A stretch of 64,000 bases of DNA. Origin: Streptomyces xanthophaeus (lineage in GTDB: Bacteria > Actinomycetota > Actinomycetes > Streptomycetales > Streptomycetaceae). The notes beneath the pieces were generated by a model. That model was not told the DNA's origin. It made no database searches and worked only from the letters and a program-made list of their open reading frames with translations. Shown here one piece after another: positions 50,918-59,813 of this stretch. The stretch's first letter is position 1. Every line of letters begins with the position of its first letter. Location: contig NZ_JOFT01000027.1 in the NCBI RefSeq assembly GCF_000725805.1, forward strand, positions 62,001 through 126,000, written 5' to 3'. A program made the position numbers and the translations under genes.

Positions 50918-51641
50918 GTCCGCCGCCGGCCGAACCCCAGCGCGAGACGGGCCAGCCGATCCAGTCGGCCCGTCCGATCACCTTCTCCACCGGCACCATC
51001 CCCCCGCCCGGCTCTCCCAGGTGGTCCCGGGAGTCCCGGGACTGGGAACGATGATCACCCATGACCCAAAGGGTCCCAAGGGGTACGACGACACGGAAGG
51101 GCACCTTCGAGGGCGCATCCCCGGGATACAGGTACGGCTCGTCCAGCGGGACACCGTTGACCTCGATGCGGCCCCGCGCGTCGCAGCACACCACGTCGTC
51201 GCCGCCCACGCCCACGACCCGCTTCACGAAGTCGGTGTCCGAGGGCTCCGCGAGTCCCAGCGCCGAGGCCGCCCCGTGCAGGGCGTCGCCGACCGCGCTG
51301 CCGCCCGCGCGCTCCCGTACGAAGGAACCGGTGCCGTCGAAGACCACCAGGTCACCGCGGGCCGGCCGGTCGCCGAAACGGTACGCCAGCTTGTTGACCA
51401 GGACCCGGTCCCCGACCTGGAGCGTCGGCTCCATCGAGCGGCTGGGGATCAGGAAGGGCTGCACCACGAAATTGCTGAGCAGCAGCAGGAAGACGGTGCA
51501 GAGCAGACCGATCACGCCGGCCCGCCGCAGGGTCAGCGGCCGCCGGTCCGCGCGGCGCCGGGAGAACGCAGAACGCGGCCGCTCCTCCCCCTTTTCGGGA
51601 GAGGAGTGACCGCGCTGCGTGTGAGGTGCTTCGGTGTCCAT
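50910..51641 (-). CDS. sipW: Type I signal peptidase 1 of 4
   Basis: The 243-residue paralogue directly follows rplS (44 bases). An arginine-rich N-terminus leads into one helix (VIGLLCTVFLLLLSNFVVQPF); the catalytic Ser is in IPSRSMEPTL and Lys in FVKRVVGVGGD, followed by WVMGDHRSQSRDSR. There is no C-terminal membrane helix. It may set the basal secretion capacity with its three paralogues. Confidence 0.92.
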   Translation of the reverse strand: MDTEAPHTQRGHSSPEKGEERPRSAFSRRRADRRPLTLRRAGVIGLLCTVFLLLLSNFVVQPFLIPSRSMEPTLQVGDRVLVNKLAYRFGDRPARGDLVVFDGTGSFVRERAGGSAVGDALHGAASALGLAEPSDTDFVKRVVGVGGDDVVCCDARGRIEVNGVPLDEPYLYPGDAPSKVPFRVVVPLGTLWVMGDHRSQSRDSRDHLGEPGGGMVPVEKVIGRADWIGWPVSRWGSAGGGHG

Positions 51642-51685
51642 CGGGGGCGAGCCTATCCGGCCACCCCCGGACCCCGAAGGGGACC

Positions 51686-52036
51686 TCAGTTGTCGCGCTT
51701 CTCCTTGATCTTCGCGGCCTTGCCGCGGAGCTCACGGAGGTAGTACAGCTTGGCGCGGCGCACGTCACCACGGGTGACGAGCTCGATCTTCTCGAAGATC
51801 GGGGAGTGGACCGGGAAGGTACGCTCCACGCCGACGCTGAAGGAGACCTTGCGGACCGTGAAGGTCTCGGAGACACCGGCGCCCTGGCGACGGATGACGA
51901 CGCCCTTGAACTGCTGGATACGGGAGCGGTTGCCCTCGATCACGCGGACGTGGACGTTGACGGTGTCACCCGGGCGGAAGGCCGGGACGTCCGAGCGGAG
52001 CGCGGCGGCGTTGACGCCATCGAGCAGGTGAGACAT
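51686..52036 (-). CDS. rplS: 50S ribosomal protein L19
   Basis: The 116-residue protein ([48 protein letters not shown], ending [11 protein letters not shown]) sits at the 30S-50S interface. It lies between trmD and the signal peptidase genes. ATG 52036 gives the usual length. Confidence 0.97.
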   Translation of the reverse strand: MSHLLDGVNAAALRSDVPAFRPGDTVNVHVRVIEGNRSRIQQFKGVVIRRQGAGVSETFTVRKVSFSVGVERTFPVHSPIFEKIELVTRGDVRRAKLYYLRELRGKAAKIKEKRDN

Positions 52037-52169
52037 GTTCTTCGTCTGCTTTCTTCGCACGACGCCACAGGTCGCCGGTGCGGGTTTCCGTAGAGAATTC
52101 GGGAGCTGTGGGACCCGGCGGACGACGGTCCCCCTGTGGCAGGGGCGCCCGCGAGCACACAGCAGCCGC

Positions 52170-52991
52170 CTATTCTTCCACGGCCTGCGGCCTGCGCCAA
52201 AATCGGCCGTCCTCGGACGGCTTCCAGCCCAGGATGGAGAGGATCTCGCGGTCCTTCTTGTCGAAGGCCGCGGCCTCGCAGCGCTCGATCAGGTCCGGGC
52301 GGTTGCGCGCGGTCCGCCGGAAGGCCTCGTCGCGGCGCCAGCGGGCGATCTTCCCGTGGTGCCCGCTGAGCAGCACCTCCGGGATGTCCCGGCCGCGCCA
52401 GAGCGGGGGCTTCGTGTAGACCGGGCCCTCCAGCAGGTTCGCCATCTCGCCGGGGGCGAAGGAGTCGTCGCGGTGCGACTCGGCGTTCCCCAGCACCCCG
52501 GGCAGCAGCCGGGCCACGGCCTCGGTCACGACCAGGACGGCCGCCTCGCCGCCCGCCAGGACGTAGTCGCCGATGGAGACCTCGTAGACCGGCATCCGTG
52601 TGGCGTACTCGTCCATGACGCGGCGGTCGATGCCCTCGTACCGGGCCGGGGTGAAGATCAGCCACGGGCGCTCGGAGAGCTCGACGGCCAGCTCCTGCGT
52701 GAACGGGCGGCCGCTGGGCGTGGGCACGACCATGACGGGACCGCGCGCGCCCGCTTCGTATCCGTCGGCGAGCGCGGAGTCCAGGGCCTCGCCCCACGGC
52801 TCGGTCTTCATGACCATGCCGGGACCGCCGCCGTAGGGGGTGTCGTCGACCGTGTTGTGCCGGTCGTACGTCCATTCCCGCAGGTCGTGGACGTGCACGT
52901 CGAGCTGGCCGCGGGCGCGGGCCTTGCCGACGAGGGAGACGTTCAGCGGTTCCAGGTACTCGGGGAAGATCGTGACGACGTCGAGACGCAT
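52170..52991 (-). CDS. trmD: tRNA (guanine-N1)-methyltransferase
   Basis: The 273-residue SPOUT-class enzyme makes m1G37 in tRNA, which prevents frameshifting. [27 protein letters not shown] and the trefoil-knot [16 protein letters not shown] are intact. Its ATG overlaps the rimM stop as TGATG. It has the normal neighbours rimM and rplS. Confidence 0.96.
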   Translation of the reverse strand: MRLDVVTIFPEYLEPLNVSLVGKARARGQLDVHVHDLREWTYDRHNTVDDTPYGGGPGMVMKTEPWGEALDSALADGYEAGARGPVMVVPTPSGRPFTQELAVELSERPWLIFTPARYEGIDRRVMDEYATRMPVYEVSIGDYVLAGGEAAVLVVTEAVARLLPGVLGNAESHRDDSFAPGEMANLLEGPVYTKPPLWRGRDIPEVLLSGHHGKIARWRRDEAFRRTARNRPDLIERCEAAAFDKKDREILSILGWKPSEDGRFWRRPQAVEE

Positions 52992-53551
52992 CAGGCGTCG
53001 TCCCCGGCTGCCTCGTCACGGGTCGAGTCGATGACCGCGTCGCGCTCGTCGATCAGCCCGGGCGGCGGGGTGATGACGCAGCGCTGCTCCTCGAGGTCGA
53101 TCTCGGCGACGATCTCCTCCACGAAGGGGATCATCACCTCGGAGCCGTCGGGCCGCTCGACGATGAAGAGGTCCTGCGAGGGCAGGTGGGAGATCTCGGT
53201 GATCCGGCCGATCTCGGTGCCGTCGGCGAGGACCACGTCGAGGTCCATCAGCTGGTGGTCGTAGTACTCGTCCTCCTCCTCCGGCAGCTCGGAGGGGTCC
53301 ACCTCGGCGATCAGGAGGGTGTTGCGCAGCGCCTCGGCGCCGGTGCGGTCCTTGACGCCGGCGAAGCGGAGCATGAGCTTCCCGCTGTGCACGCGGCCGG
53401 TCTCGATCGTCAGCGGCCCCACCGTCGCGGGCTCCGTCTTGAGCACGGCGCCGGGACTGAGCCGCAGCTCGGGCTCGTCCGTGCGCACCTCGACGGTGAC
53501 CTCACCCTTGATGCCGTGGGCGCGGCCGATCCGCGCGACTACCAACTCCAC
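52991..53551 (-). CDS. rimM: 16S rRNA processing protein RimM
   Basis: The 186-residue assembly factor has an N-terminal RimM barrel ([30 protein letters not shown]) and a PRC-barrel C-terminal domain ([36 protein letters not shown]). It helps mature the 30S head with S19. It is coupled to trmD and follows the KH gene after a hairpin. Confidence 0.95.
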   Translation of the reverse strand: MELVVARIGRAHGIKGEVTVEVRTDEPELRLSPGAVLKTEPATVGPLTIETGRVHSGKLMLRFAGVKDRTGAEALRNTLLIAEVDPSELPEEEDEYYDHQLMDLDVVLADGTEIGRITEISHLPSQDLFIVERPDGSEVMIPFVEEIVAEIDLEEQRCVITPPPGLIDERDAVIDSTRDEAAGDDA

Positions 53552-53621
53552 TGTGCTCTTCCCTTACTGCGGCGTGGTTGCTCAGATCAATGGTCGCTCC
53601 CGCCCGGGGGCGGAAACGACT

Positions 53622-53658
53622 CGGGCCGGGGCGGGCGACGAACGCCCTCCCCGGCCCG
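53622..53658 (-). terminator. Hairpin between the KH gene and rimM
   Basis: CGGGCCGGGG (53622-53631) pairs with CCCCGGCCCG (53649-53658), with GGGCG/CGCCC continuing the stem inside. It lies 18 bases after the KH gene stop and may attenuate expression of rimM-trmD relative to rpsP. Confidence 0.7.
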
Positions 53659-53676
53659 TGCCGGTGTTTCAACTTC

Positions 53677-53916
53677 TCAGCGGACCTGGTCCACGTCGAC
53701 GAGGTCGACGCGGATCCCGCGGCCGCCGATGGCGCCCACGACGGTACGCAGAGCACGTGCGGTGCGGCCGTTGCGGCCGATCACCTTGCCGAGGTCGTCG
53801 GGGTGGACCCGGACCTCGAGCACCTGCCCGCGGCGCAGGTTGCGCGAGGCGACCTGCACATCGTCGGGGTTGTCCACAATGCCCTTCACGAGGTGCTCAA
53901 GAGCCTCCTCGAGCAT
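53677..53916 (-). CDS. KH-domain RNA-binding protein (KhpA-like)
   Basis: The 79-residue protein is a single KH domain with the GxxG loop in DLGKVIGRNGRTARALRTVV. Its placement after rpsP (two bases) and before rimM is conserved in many Gram-positive bacteria, where KhpA forms a pair with KhpB/Jag and affects cell elongation. Confidence 0.94.
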   Translation of the reverse strand: MLEEALEHLVKGIVDNPDDVQVASRNLRRGQVLEVRVHPDDLGKVIGRNGRTARALRTVVGAIGGRGIRVDLVDVDQVR

Positions 53917-53918
53917 GC

Positions 53919-54356
53919 TCAGGCCTCGGTCGACTCGGCGGCGGCCTCAGCCTCGTCCGCCTTCTTGTCGGCCTTCTTCGCCTTCTGCGTGATGGCCTCG
54001 CCCTTGGCGTCGCCACCCTCGAGGGCCTTGGCGAACTCGTCGAAGGAGCGACGCTTGCTCTCCTTCGTCTCCGGCTGCAGGAGCGGCGCGGGGGCGGGGA
54101 GGCCCTTGTGGGCCTGCCAGTCACCGGTCAGCTTCAGGATGGCGAGCACAGCCTCGGTGGGCTGGGCGCCGACGGACAGCCAGTACTGCGCACGCTCGGC
54201 GTTGACCTCGATGCGCGACGGGTTGTACGTCGGGTGGTAGATACCGATCTCTTCGATCGCGCGACCGTCCCGGCGGGTGCGGGCGTCGGCGACGACGATG
54301 CGGTAGTGCGGCTGGCGAATCTTGCCGAGGCGCTTGAGCTTGATCTTGACTGCCAC
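53919..54356 (-). CDS. rpsP: 30S ribosomal protein S16
   Basis: The 145-residue protein ([42 protein letters not shown]) carries a C-terminal acidic/lysine-rich tail ([20 protein letters not shown]) that makes it longer than the roughly 82 residues in Escherichia coli. GTG 54356 is the start; AGGAG lies 13 bases upstream. It heads the rpsP-KH-rimM-trmD-rplS series. Confidence 0.96.
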   Translation of the reverse strand: MAVKIKLKRLGKIRQPHYRIVVADARTRRDGRAIEEIGIYHPTYNPSRIEVNAERAQYWLSVGAQPTEAVLAILKLTGDWQAHKGLPAPAPLLQPETKESKRRSFDEFAKALEGGDAKGEAITQKAKKADKKADEAEAAAESTEA

Positions 54357-54604
54357 TGGAGTGGTGTCTCCTGAACTTGACGTGGTTGGGCACATGAGAT
54401 GCCACGTGGGGTTGCGGTACTCGGGTGCCCGATGGACGCGTCAGCCGGAGGAGAGAGGGGTCCTATGCGACTGTCGAGTACAGCTGTCCATTGTGCCATA
54501 CGCCCGCGCCGGACCCAGCCGGGCGGGTCGGCCCGCGGTGCACCGCCCCGGCGCCCCGCCCCTCGGCCGCAGCGGCCGTCCGGGAGGGGGGTCCGGGGCC
54601 GGGG

Positions 54605-55201
54605 TCAGGAGGCCGCCGCGATGGCCACCTCGGGGATGCGGAAGGGCTTCATGCAGCCCCCGCACACGATCGGCGCCTGGGCGAGTACGGACGGGACCAC
54701 CCGCACGTTGCGCCCGCAGTCGCAGACCGCCTTGACGCGGACGCCGCCACCGGAGGAGCCGTGCCGTGCGGCCGGTCCTCGGAAGCTGCGCTTGGTGTCG
54801 GCCGCGGTGGCGGCGGTGTGCGCCTTCAGGGCGCGCTGGAGCCGCTCCATCGTCGGGCGGTAGCGCTTCTTCGCCTCGGGATTGAGCGTGACCAGGGAGA
54901 AGCCGCTGCTCGCGTGCGGTTCCTCCGAGTGGTCCAGCCCCATCTCCTCGGCGATCGCGAGGAATCTGCGGTTGTGGTAGCGGCCGGCGCGCGAGGTGTC
55001 TCGGACCCCGCGTGCGGCGGCGATGCCGTGGACTGCCTCGTGCAGCAGTCGCTCGAAGGAGAGCTCGGCGCCGCAGGCGGACGAGGACTCTCCGATCAGG
55101 GACTCGGGCGCGGCAAGGTCAGGCAGCTCGGGGTGGTACCGCTGAATATCGGCCCACGCCTGCGCCAGCTCTGCGGCGAGAACAGGTGGTGTCGTGCTCA
55201 C
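54605..55201 (-). CDS. Zinc metallopeptidase-like protein with zinc ribbon
   Basis: The 198-residue protein has an HExxH motif (HEAVH at residues 54-58 in SFERLLHEAVHGIAAARGV) followed by a helical region and a C-terminal zinc ribbon (CDCGRNVRV ... CGGCMKPF). This order matches SprT-like proteins. No signal peptide is seen, so it acts in the cytoplasm. SprT relatives include DNA-protein crosslink proteases; a similar role is only a guess. The GTG at 55201 is the start. Confidence 0.78.
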   Translation of the reverse strand: MSTTPPVLAAELAQAWADIQRYHPELPDLAAPESLIGESSSACGAELSFERLLHEAVHGIAAARGVRDTSRAGRYHNRRFLAIAEEMGLDHSEEPHASSGFSLVTLNPEAKKRYRPTMERLQRALKAHTAATAADTKRSFRGPAARHGSSGGGVRVKAVCDCGRNVRVVPSVLAQAPIVCGGCMKPFRIPEVAIAAAS

Positions 55202-55411
55202 GTCGTGACAACGAGCCGAGGTGCCCCGGTGTTCCGATTCCGGGCCATTCCAAATTTTTTGCACGTACCAGTCAGTTCAGTCTCATGCGTCCGGACGAGG
55301 ACGGGTGCGCCGAACTCAGGAGGAGTCGGTACGTAACGTCGACCGGGACGCATCAGCCCCGGCGTGCGGAACGGGCCGCGCGCCGGGGCGTGGGTACTGC
55401 TCGGGTACCGC

Positions 55412-56824
55412 TCAGTAGGAGCGCGCGACGATCGCGAGCGTACCGGGGGCGTCGTCCGCCTCCGGAACCGACCCGTCCTCGGCGATCAGGCAGCGTACGG
55501 AGACGGCCTGTTCGGCCAGCTTCGCCTCGCCCGCCGGACCGAGGTCCGCCCACGGGATCCGGGCCCAGCCACCGGCGACGGCGGCCTCGGCCGCCTCCTC
55601 GATGGTCGACACGTCGGAGGTGCGGGCCTCGCGGCGCTCGCGGGACTCGCGCAGCAGCTGCGCCTGGTCCTCGTCGAGCACCTTGGGCAGCAGGTCGGCG
55701 AGGGCGTCGATCTGCACCGGCGTCTTCCCGCCCGGGATCCGGCGGGCCAGCATCGCGGTGCCGGCCTCCAGGTCGCGGGGGCCGATCTCGATGCGGACCG
55801 GTACGCCCTTGAGCTCCCAGTCCACGGCGCGGCGGCCGAACGGGGTGTCGACGCGGTCGTCGACCTGGACGCGCAGGCCGGCGGCCTTGAGCTGGGCGCC
55901 CAGCTCGCGGACCTTGGCGACGGCCTCGTCGCCCTTGATCGCCATGACGACGACCTGGACGTGCGCGAGGCGCGGCGGGACGCGCAGGCCGTTGTCGTCG
56001 CCGTGCGACATGATCAGGCCGCCGACCATGCGGGTCGAGACGCCCCACGAGGTCTGCCAGACGAGCTCCTGCTTGCCTTCCTTCGACAGGTACTGCGTGT
56101 TGAAGGCCTTGGCGAAGTTGGTGCCGAGCTCGTGGCTCGTGCCCAGCTGGAGGGCCTTGCCGTCGCCCATCATGCCCTCGAGGGTGAGGGTGTTGATGGC
56201 GCCCGCGAAGCGCTCCTTGGCGGTCTTGCGGCCGAGCACGACGTCGATGCCGAGCACGTTCGTCATGAAGTCGCCGTAGACGTCGCGGTGGATGCGCGCG
56301 GCGTACTCGCGGGCCTCCTCGTACGTGGCGTGGGCCGTGTGGCCCTCCTGCCACAGGAACTCGCTCGTACGGAGGAACACGCGCGGACGCATCTCCCAGC
56401 GGACCACGTTGGCCCACTGGTTGATGAGCAGGGGCAGGTCGCGGTAGCTCTGGACCCACTTGGAGAAGTAGTCGTTGATGATCGTCTCGGAGGTGGGCCG
56501 GACGACGACCGGCTCCTCCAGCTCCTTGCCGCCGCCGTGCGTGACGACCGCGAGCTCGGGGGCGAAGCCCTCGACGTGCTCAGCTTCCTTCGTCAGGTAC
56601 GACTGCGGGATGAACAGCGGGAAGTACGCGTTCTGGGCGCCCGCGTCCTTGATGCGTGCGTCCATCTCCTGCTGCATCCGCTCCCACAGGCCGTATCCGT
56701 ACGGCCGGATGACCATGGTGCCGCGCACGGGGCCGTTGTCGGCCAGCTCGGCCTTGTTGATCAGATCCTGGTACCAGCGGGGGAAATCCTCCGCCTGGGG
56801 GGTGAGAACGGGAGCCTTTGCCAT
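55412..56824 (-). CDS. proS: Prolyl-tRNA synthetase, short archaeal/eukaryotic type
   Basis: The 470-residue class II synthetase charges tRNA-Pro. Motif 2 (FLRTSEFLWQEGHTAHAT) and motif 3 (GRRAVDWELKGVPVRIEIGPRDL with the anticodon-binding domain) are present, and the C-terminus ends in Tyr (IVARSY), as in archaeal-type enzymes. The roughly 180-residue editing insertion of the common bacterial enzyme is absent. ATG 56824 (MAKAPVLTPQAEDFPRWY) is chosen. Whether a bacterial-type proS also exists in this genome cannot be seen here. Confidence 0.9.
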   Translation of the reverse strand: MAKAPVLTPQAEDFPRWYQDLINKAELADNGPVRGTMVIRPYGYGLWERMQQEMDARIKDAGAQNAYFPLFIPQSYLTKEAEHVEGFAPELAVVTHGGGKELEEPVVVRPTSETIINDYFSKWVQSYRDLPLLINQWANVVRWEMRPRVFLRTSEFLWQEGHTAHATYEEAREYAARIHRDVYGDFMTNVLGIDVVLGRKTAKERFAGAINTLTLEGMMGDGKALQLGTSHELGTNFAKAFNTQYLSKEGKQELVWQTSWGVSTRMVGGLIMSHGDDNGLRVPPRLAHVQVVVMAIKGDEAVAKVRELGAQLKAAGLRVQVDDRVDTPFGRRAVDWELKGVPVRIEIGPRDLEAGTAMLARRIPGGKTPVQIDALADLLPKVLDEDQAQLLRESRERREARTSDVSTIEEAAEAAVAGGWARIPWADLGPAGEAKLAEQAVSVRCLIAEDGSVPEADDAPGTLAIVARSY

Positions 56825-56955
56825 GGCGCGAATGGTACGGCGCCGGGCGCATCGAGCGTGAATCGGGTGGCGCGCTCCTCTGGACGCGGGGGCGAATGGG
56901 GAGTTCTCTGGCAACGGGGGCAAGGGGGCGACACGGAATCAGGAGCGCTCTTTCG

Positions 56956-57690
56956 ATGACACCGACGCCGACGGCGACGCTCGTCGCCCGGGACTGGGCT
57001 GAGATCCAGGAACGGATGCTGGTACCGCTCTACGAAGCGGTCTACGACCGGCTGGAGGTCGGGCCGGGTGACCGGCTTCTCGGCCTCGGCTGCGGGGCCG
57101 GCCTGGCCCTGCTGCTGGCGGCCGGGCGGGGAGCCGTGGCCACGGGCGTGGAGGCGGATCCGGCCAGGCGGGCGCTGGCCCGCGAGCGGCTGCTGGAGGT
57201 ACGGGCGGCCCCGCCGTCCGCGCCCGGCGGCCACGACGCCCTGTTCGCCTTCGCCCCGCCCGCCGCGGCCCTGGACGCGGCCCTGCCCGCGGTCCGGCGC
57301 GGCGGGGCCGTGGTGCTGGCGGGCTGGGGCCCCGCGGAGCGCTGCACCGTCCCGGCGGTCCTGGGCGGCGGGCCGGTGCCCGAGGACCTGGACGCGGCCG
57401 TGGAGCGGGCGGGTCTGCGGCCGGACGGCTCGGGCCGGGTCTTCTGCCCGTTCGGGTACGCGGACGTGGACAGCGCGGTGCGCGGGCTGCTGTCGACGGG
57501 GCTCTACCCGGGGGCGGGTACGGGTGCGGGCGCCGGCTCCGCCGCGGCCTCCGGGGCGGCGCCCTTCGGGATGTCCGATCCGGCGCTGGCGGAGAAGGAA
57601 CTCGCGGAGGCACTTCACCCGTACGAGCGGTCCGACGGCGCCGTGTGGCTGCCGAACATCTTCCGGTACGTGATCGCCCGGGTGCCGTGA
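56956..57690 (+). CDS. SAM-dependent methyltransferase-like protein
   Basis: The 244-residue protein has a Rossmann motif near residue 38 (DRLLGLGCGAGLALLLAAG) and an acidic residue at the end of the second strand (ATGVEADPARRALA), the pattern of class I methyltransferases. The canonical DxGxGxG is degenerate (GLGCGAG), and a Gly/Ala-rich low-complexity loop (PGAGTGAGAGSAAASGAAP) interrupts the C-terminal part. AGGAG lies ten bases before ATG 56956. The substrate is unknown. It is on the opposite strand to its neighbours. Confidence 0.75.
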   Translation: MTPTPTATLVARDWAEIQERMLVPLYEAVYDRLEVGPGDRLLGLGCGAGLALLLAAGRGAVATGVEADPARRALARERLLEVRAAPPSAPGGHDALFAFAPPAAALDAALPAVRRGGAVVLAGWGPAERCTVPAVLGGGPVPEDLDAAVERAGLRPDGSGRVFCPFGYADVDSAVRGLLSTGLYPGAGTGAGAGSAAASGAAPFGMSDPALAEKELAEALHPYERSDGAVWLPNIFRYVIARVP

Positions 57691-57709
57691 GCGCCGGGCG
57701 GCGGCCCGG

Positions 57710-59650
57710 TCAGTCCGCTCCGTGGCCCTTCGTCAGGCGCGGGATCCCGGCGGCGGCGTAGGCGGCCGCCTCGTCGAGGGTCTCGGCGGCGAGGAGGGCC
57801 TCGGCCAGGGCGTCGAGCTGCGGCCGGTGCTCGCGCAGGAGGCGGCAGGCGTCCTCGTAGCACTCGTCCACCACCCGGCGCATCTCGTGGTCCACGGCGT
57901 CGAGGGTGGCGGGGGCGGCGGACAGGCCGTACGGGCTCTGTCCGTCGGACGGGATGGCCGTGAGGCGGCCGACGCGGGCGCTCATGCCCCAGCGGCCGAC
58001 CATGCCGCGGGCGAGGCCGGTGACCTGTTCGAGGTCGCTCTCCGAGCCGGTGGTGATGACGTCGTAGACCACGTGCTCGGCGGCCATGCCGCCGAGGGCT
58101 CCGATGATGCGCCCGCGCAGGTACTCCTCGGTGTAGGCGTACCGGTCCGCGTCGGGGGTCGAGAGGGTGACGCCGAGGGCCCGGCCGCGGGGCACGATCG
58201 TGATCTTGCGGACCGGGTCGGCGCCCGGCTGGAGCATGCCCAGCAGGGCGTGTCCGCTCTCGTGGTAGGCCGTGCGGCGGCGCTCCTCCTCCGGCATGAC
58301 CAGTGACCTCTCCGCGCCGAGCTGGACCTTCTCCAGAGCGTCGGACAGGTCGGCCCGGGTGACCGCCTGCTGCCCGCGCTTGACGGCGAGCAGCGCGCCC
58401 TCGTTGGCCAGGTTGGCCAGTTCGGCGCCGGTCATGCCGGGGGTGCTGCGGGCCACCTGGGCCAGGTCCACGTCCTCGGCCAGGGGGATCTCGCGGGTGT
58501 GGATGCGCAGGATCGCCTCGCGGCCCCTGCGGTCGGGCGGGGAGACGACCACGGTCCGGTCGAAACGGCCGGGGCGGGTCAGGGCCGGGTCGAGGACGTC
58601 GGCCCGGTTGGTGGCGGCGAGGACGACCACGCCCTCCGAGCCGGTGAAGCCGTCCATCTCGGTGAGGATCTGGTTGAGGGTCTGTTCGCGCTCGTCGTGG
58701 CCGCCCATGCCGGCGCCTGCGCCGCGGGCCCTGCCGATGGTGTCGATCTCGTCGATGAAGATGATCGCGGGGGCCACCTTGCGTGCCTCGGTGAAGAGTT
58801 CGCGCACCCGGGAGGCGCCGACGCCGACGATCATCTCGATGAACTCGGAGGCGGAGGCGGAGAAGAAGGGCACCCCGGCCTCGCCCGCGACCGCCCGGGC
58901 GAGCAGGGTCTTGCCGGTGCCGGGCGGTCCGGACAGCAGGACGCCCCGGGGCATGCGGGCGCCCATGCGCCGGTACTGCTGGGGGTTCCTGAGGAAGTCG
59001 ACGACGTCGTTGAGCTCGCCCTCGACCTCGTCGATGCCCGCCACGTCCTCGAAGGTGGTGCGCGAGGTGCCTTCCTGGAGTTCCACCGGCTTGGGCGGGG
59101 CCTTGCGGCCCAGTCCGCCCATGCCGCCGCCCATCCCGCCGGCCATCCGGCGGGCGATGAACACCCACAGGAGGATCAGCAGCAGCATCGGGGCGAGGGA
59201 GAGCAGGAGGTTGGCCAGGAAGCTGCGCTGCTCGACGACCGGGGAGGCGGTCACGGTCACGTTCTGCTTGGTGAGGTCGGCCCACAGCGCGTCGTCGGCG
59301 AAGGCCGGGCGCTGGGTGACGAATTTGGTGTAGTCGCCCTTGTCCCCGTCGGGCAGCGGCTGCTTCGCCTTCAGCTGGCCCTGGATGGCGTCGCCCTTGG
59401 AGTAGATCTTCGAGACGTTGCCGCTCGCGACCTGCTTGCTGAACTCGGTGTACGAGATGGTCGGCTCGTCGCCCTCGTTGAAGAAGGACAGCACGACGTT
59501 GGCCACCAGGTAGACGATCAGCGCGGTGAGGATCAGTCCCCGCCAGCCGCCCGGCATCCGCTTCTTCGGGGCGGGGGCGGGCGGCGCCCCCTCCGAGCGC
59601 CAGGGTGTGTCGGCCCGGTCGCGGGGCGGTACGGGGGTGGGACTGGGCAC
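57710..59650 (-). CDS. ftsH: FtsH-family AAA membrane protease
   Basis: The 646-residue protease has two membrane helices (about 36-57 and 143-167) flanking an external domain, an AAA domain (Walker A GPPGTGKT at 241-248, [11 protein letters not shown], second region of homology [20 protein letters not shown]) and a zinc site HESGH (463-467). GTG 59650 is chosen because AAGGAGG lies seven bases upstream; ATG 59686 is in frame. It degrades unassembled membrane proteins in other bacteria. The C-terminus lacks a long tail. Confidence 0.92.
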   Translation of the reverse strand: MPSPTPVPPRDRADTPWRSEGAPPAPAPKKRMPGGWRGLILTALIVYLVANVVLSFFNEGDEPTISYTEFSKQVASGNVSKIYSKGDAIQGQLKAKQPLPDGDKGDYTKFVTQRPAFADDALWADLTKQNVTVTASPVVEQRSFLANLLLSLAPMLLLILLWVFIARRMAGGMGGGMGGLGRKAPPKPVELQEGTSRTTFEDVAGIDEVEGELNDVVDFLRNPQQYRRMGARMPRGVLLSGPPGTGKTLLARAVAGEAGVPFFSASASEFIEMIVGVGASRVRELFTEARKVAPAIIFIDEIDTIGRARGAGAGMGGHDEREQTLNQILTEMDGFTGSEGVVVLAATNRADVLDPALTRPGRFDRTVVVSPPDRRGREAILRIHTREIPLAEDVDLAQVARSTPGMTGAELANLANEGALLAVKRGQQAVTRADLSDALEKVQLGAERSLVMPEEERRRTAYHESGHALLGMLQPGADPVRKITIVPRGRALGVTLSTPDADRYAYTEEYLRGRIIGALGGMAAEHVVYDVITTGSESDLEQVTGLARGMVGRWGMSARVGRLTAIPSDGQSPYGLSAAPATLDAVDHEMRRVVDECYEDACRLLREHRPQLDALAEALLAAETLDEAAAYAAAGIPRLTKGHGAD

Positions 59651-59734
59651 GGGGCGCCTCCTTCTGCCGTCCTCCCGGCCGACCATAAGCGACAAACCCA
59701 CCCATTGCTCCCGCAGGGGCCGTACGCACGACAA

Positions 59735-59779
59735 GGCCCCGGCCGGGTGACGTCGCTGGTCACCGCCCCGGCCGGGGCC
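59735..59779 (-). terminator. Terminator after ffh
   Basis: GGCCCCGGCCGGG (59735-59747) pairs with CCCGGCCGGGGCC (59767-59779), and TGAC/GTCA extends the stem. It lies 34 bases after the ffh stop. Confidence 0.8.
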
Positions 59780-59813
59780 CCGTACGCGCGGGTGCGCGCA
59801 CCTGTCGCTCGCC

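Noticed and set aside
59651..59734. Upstream starts for the FtsH gene (ATG 59686 and beyond)
   Set aside because: GTG 59650 has AAGGAGG at the right distance; upstream residues are Arg-rich and not part of the family.
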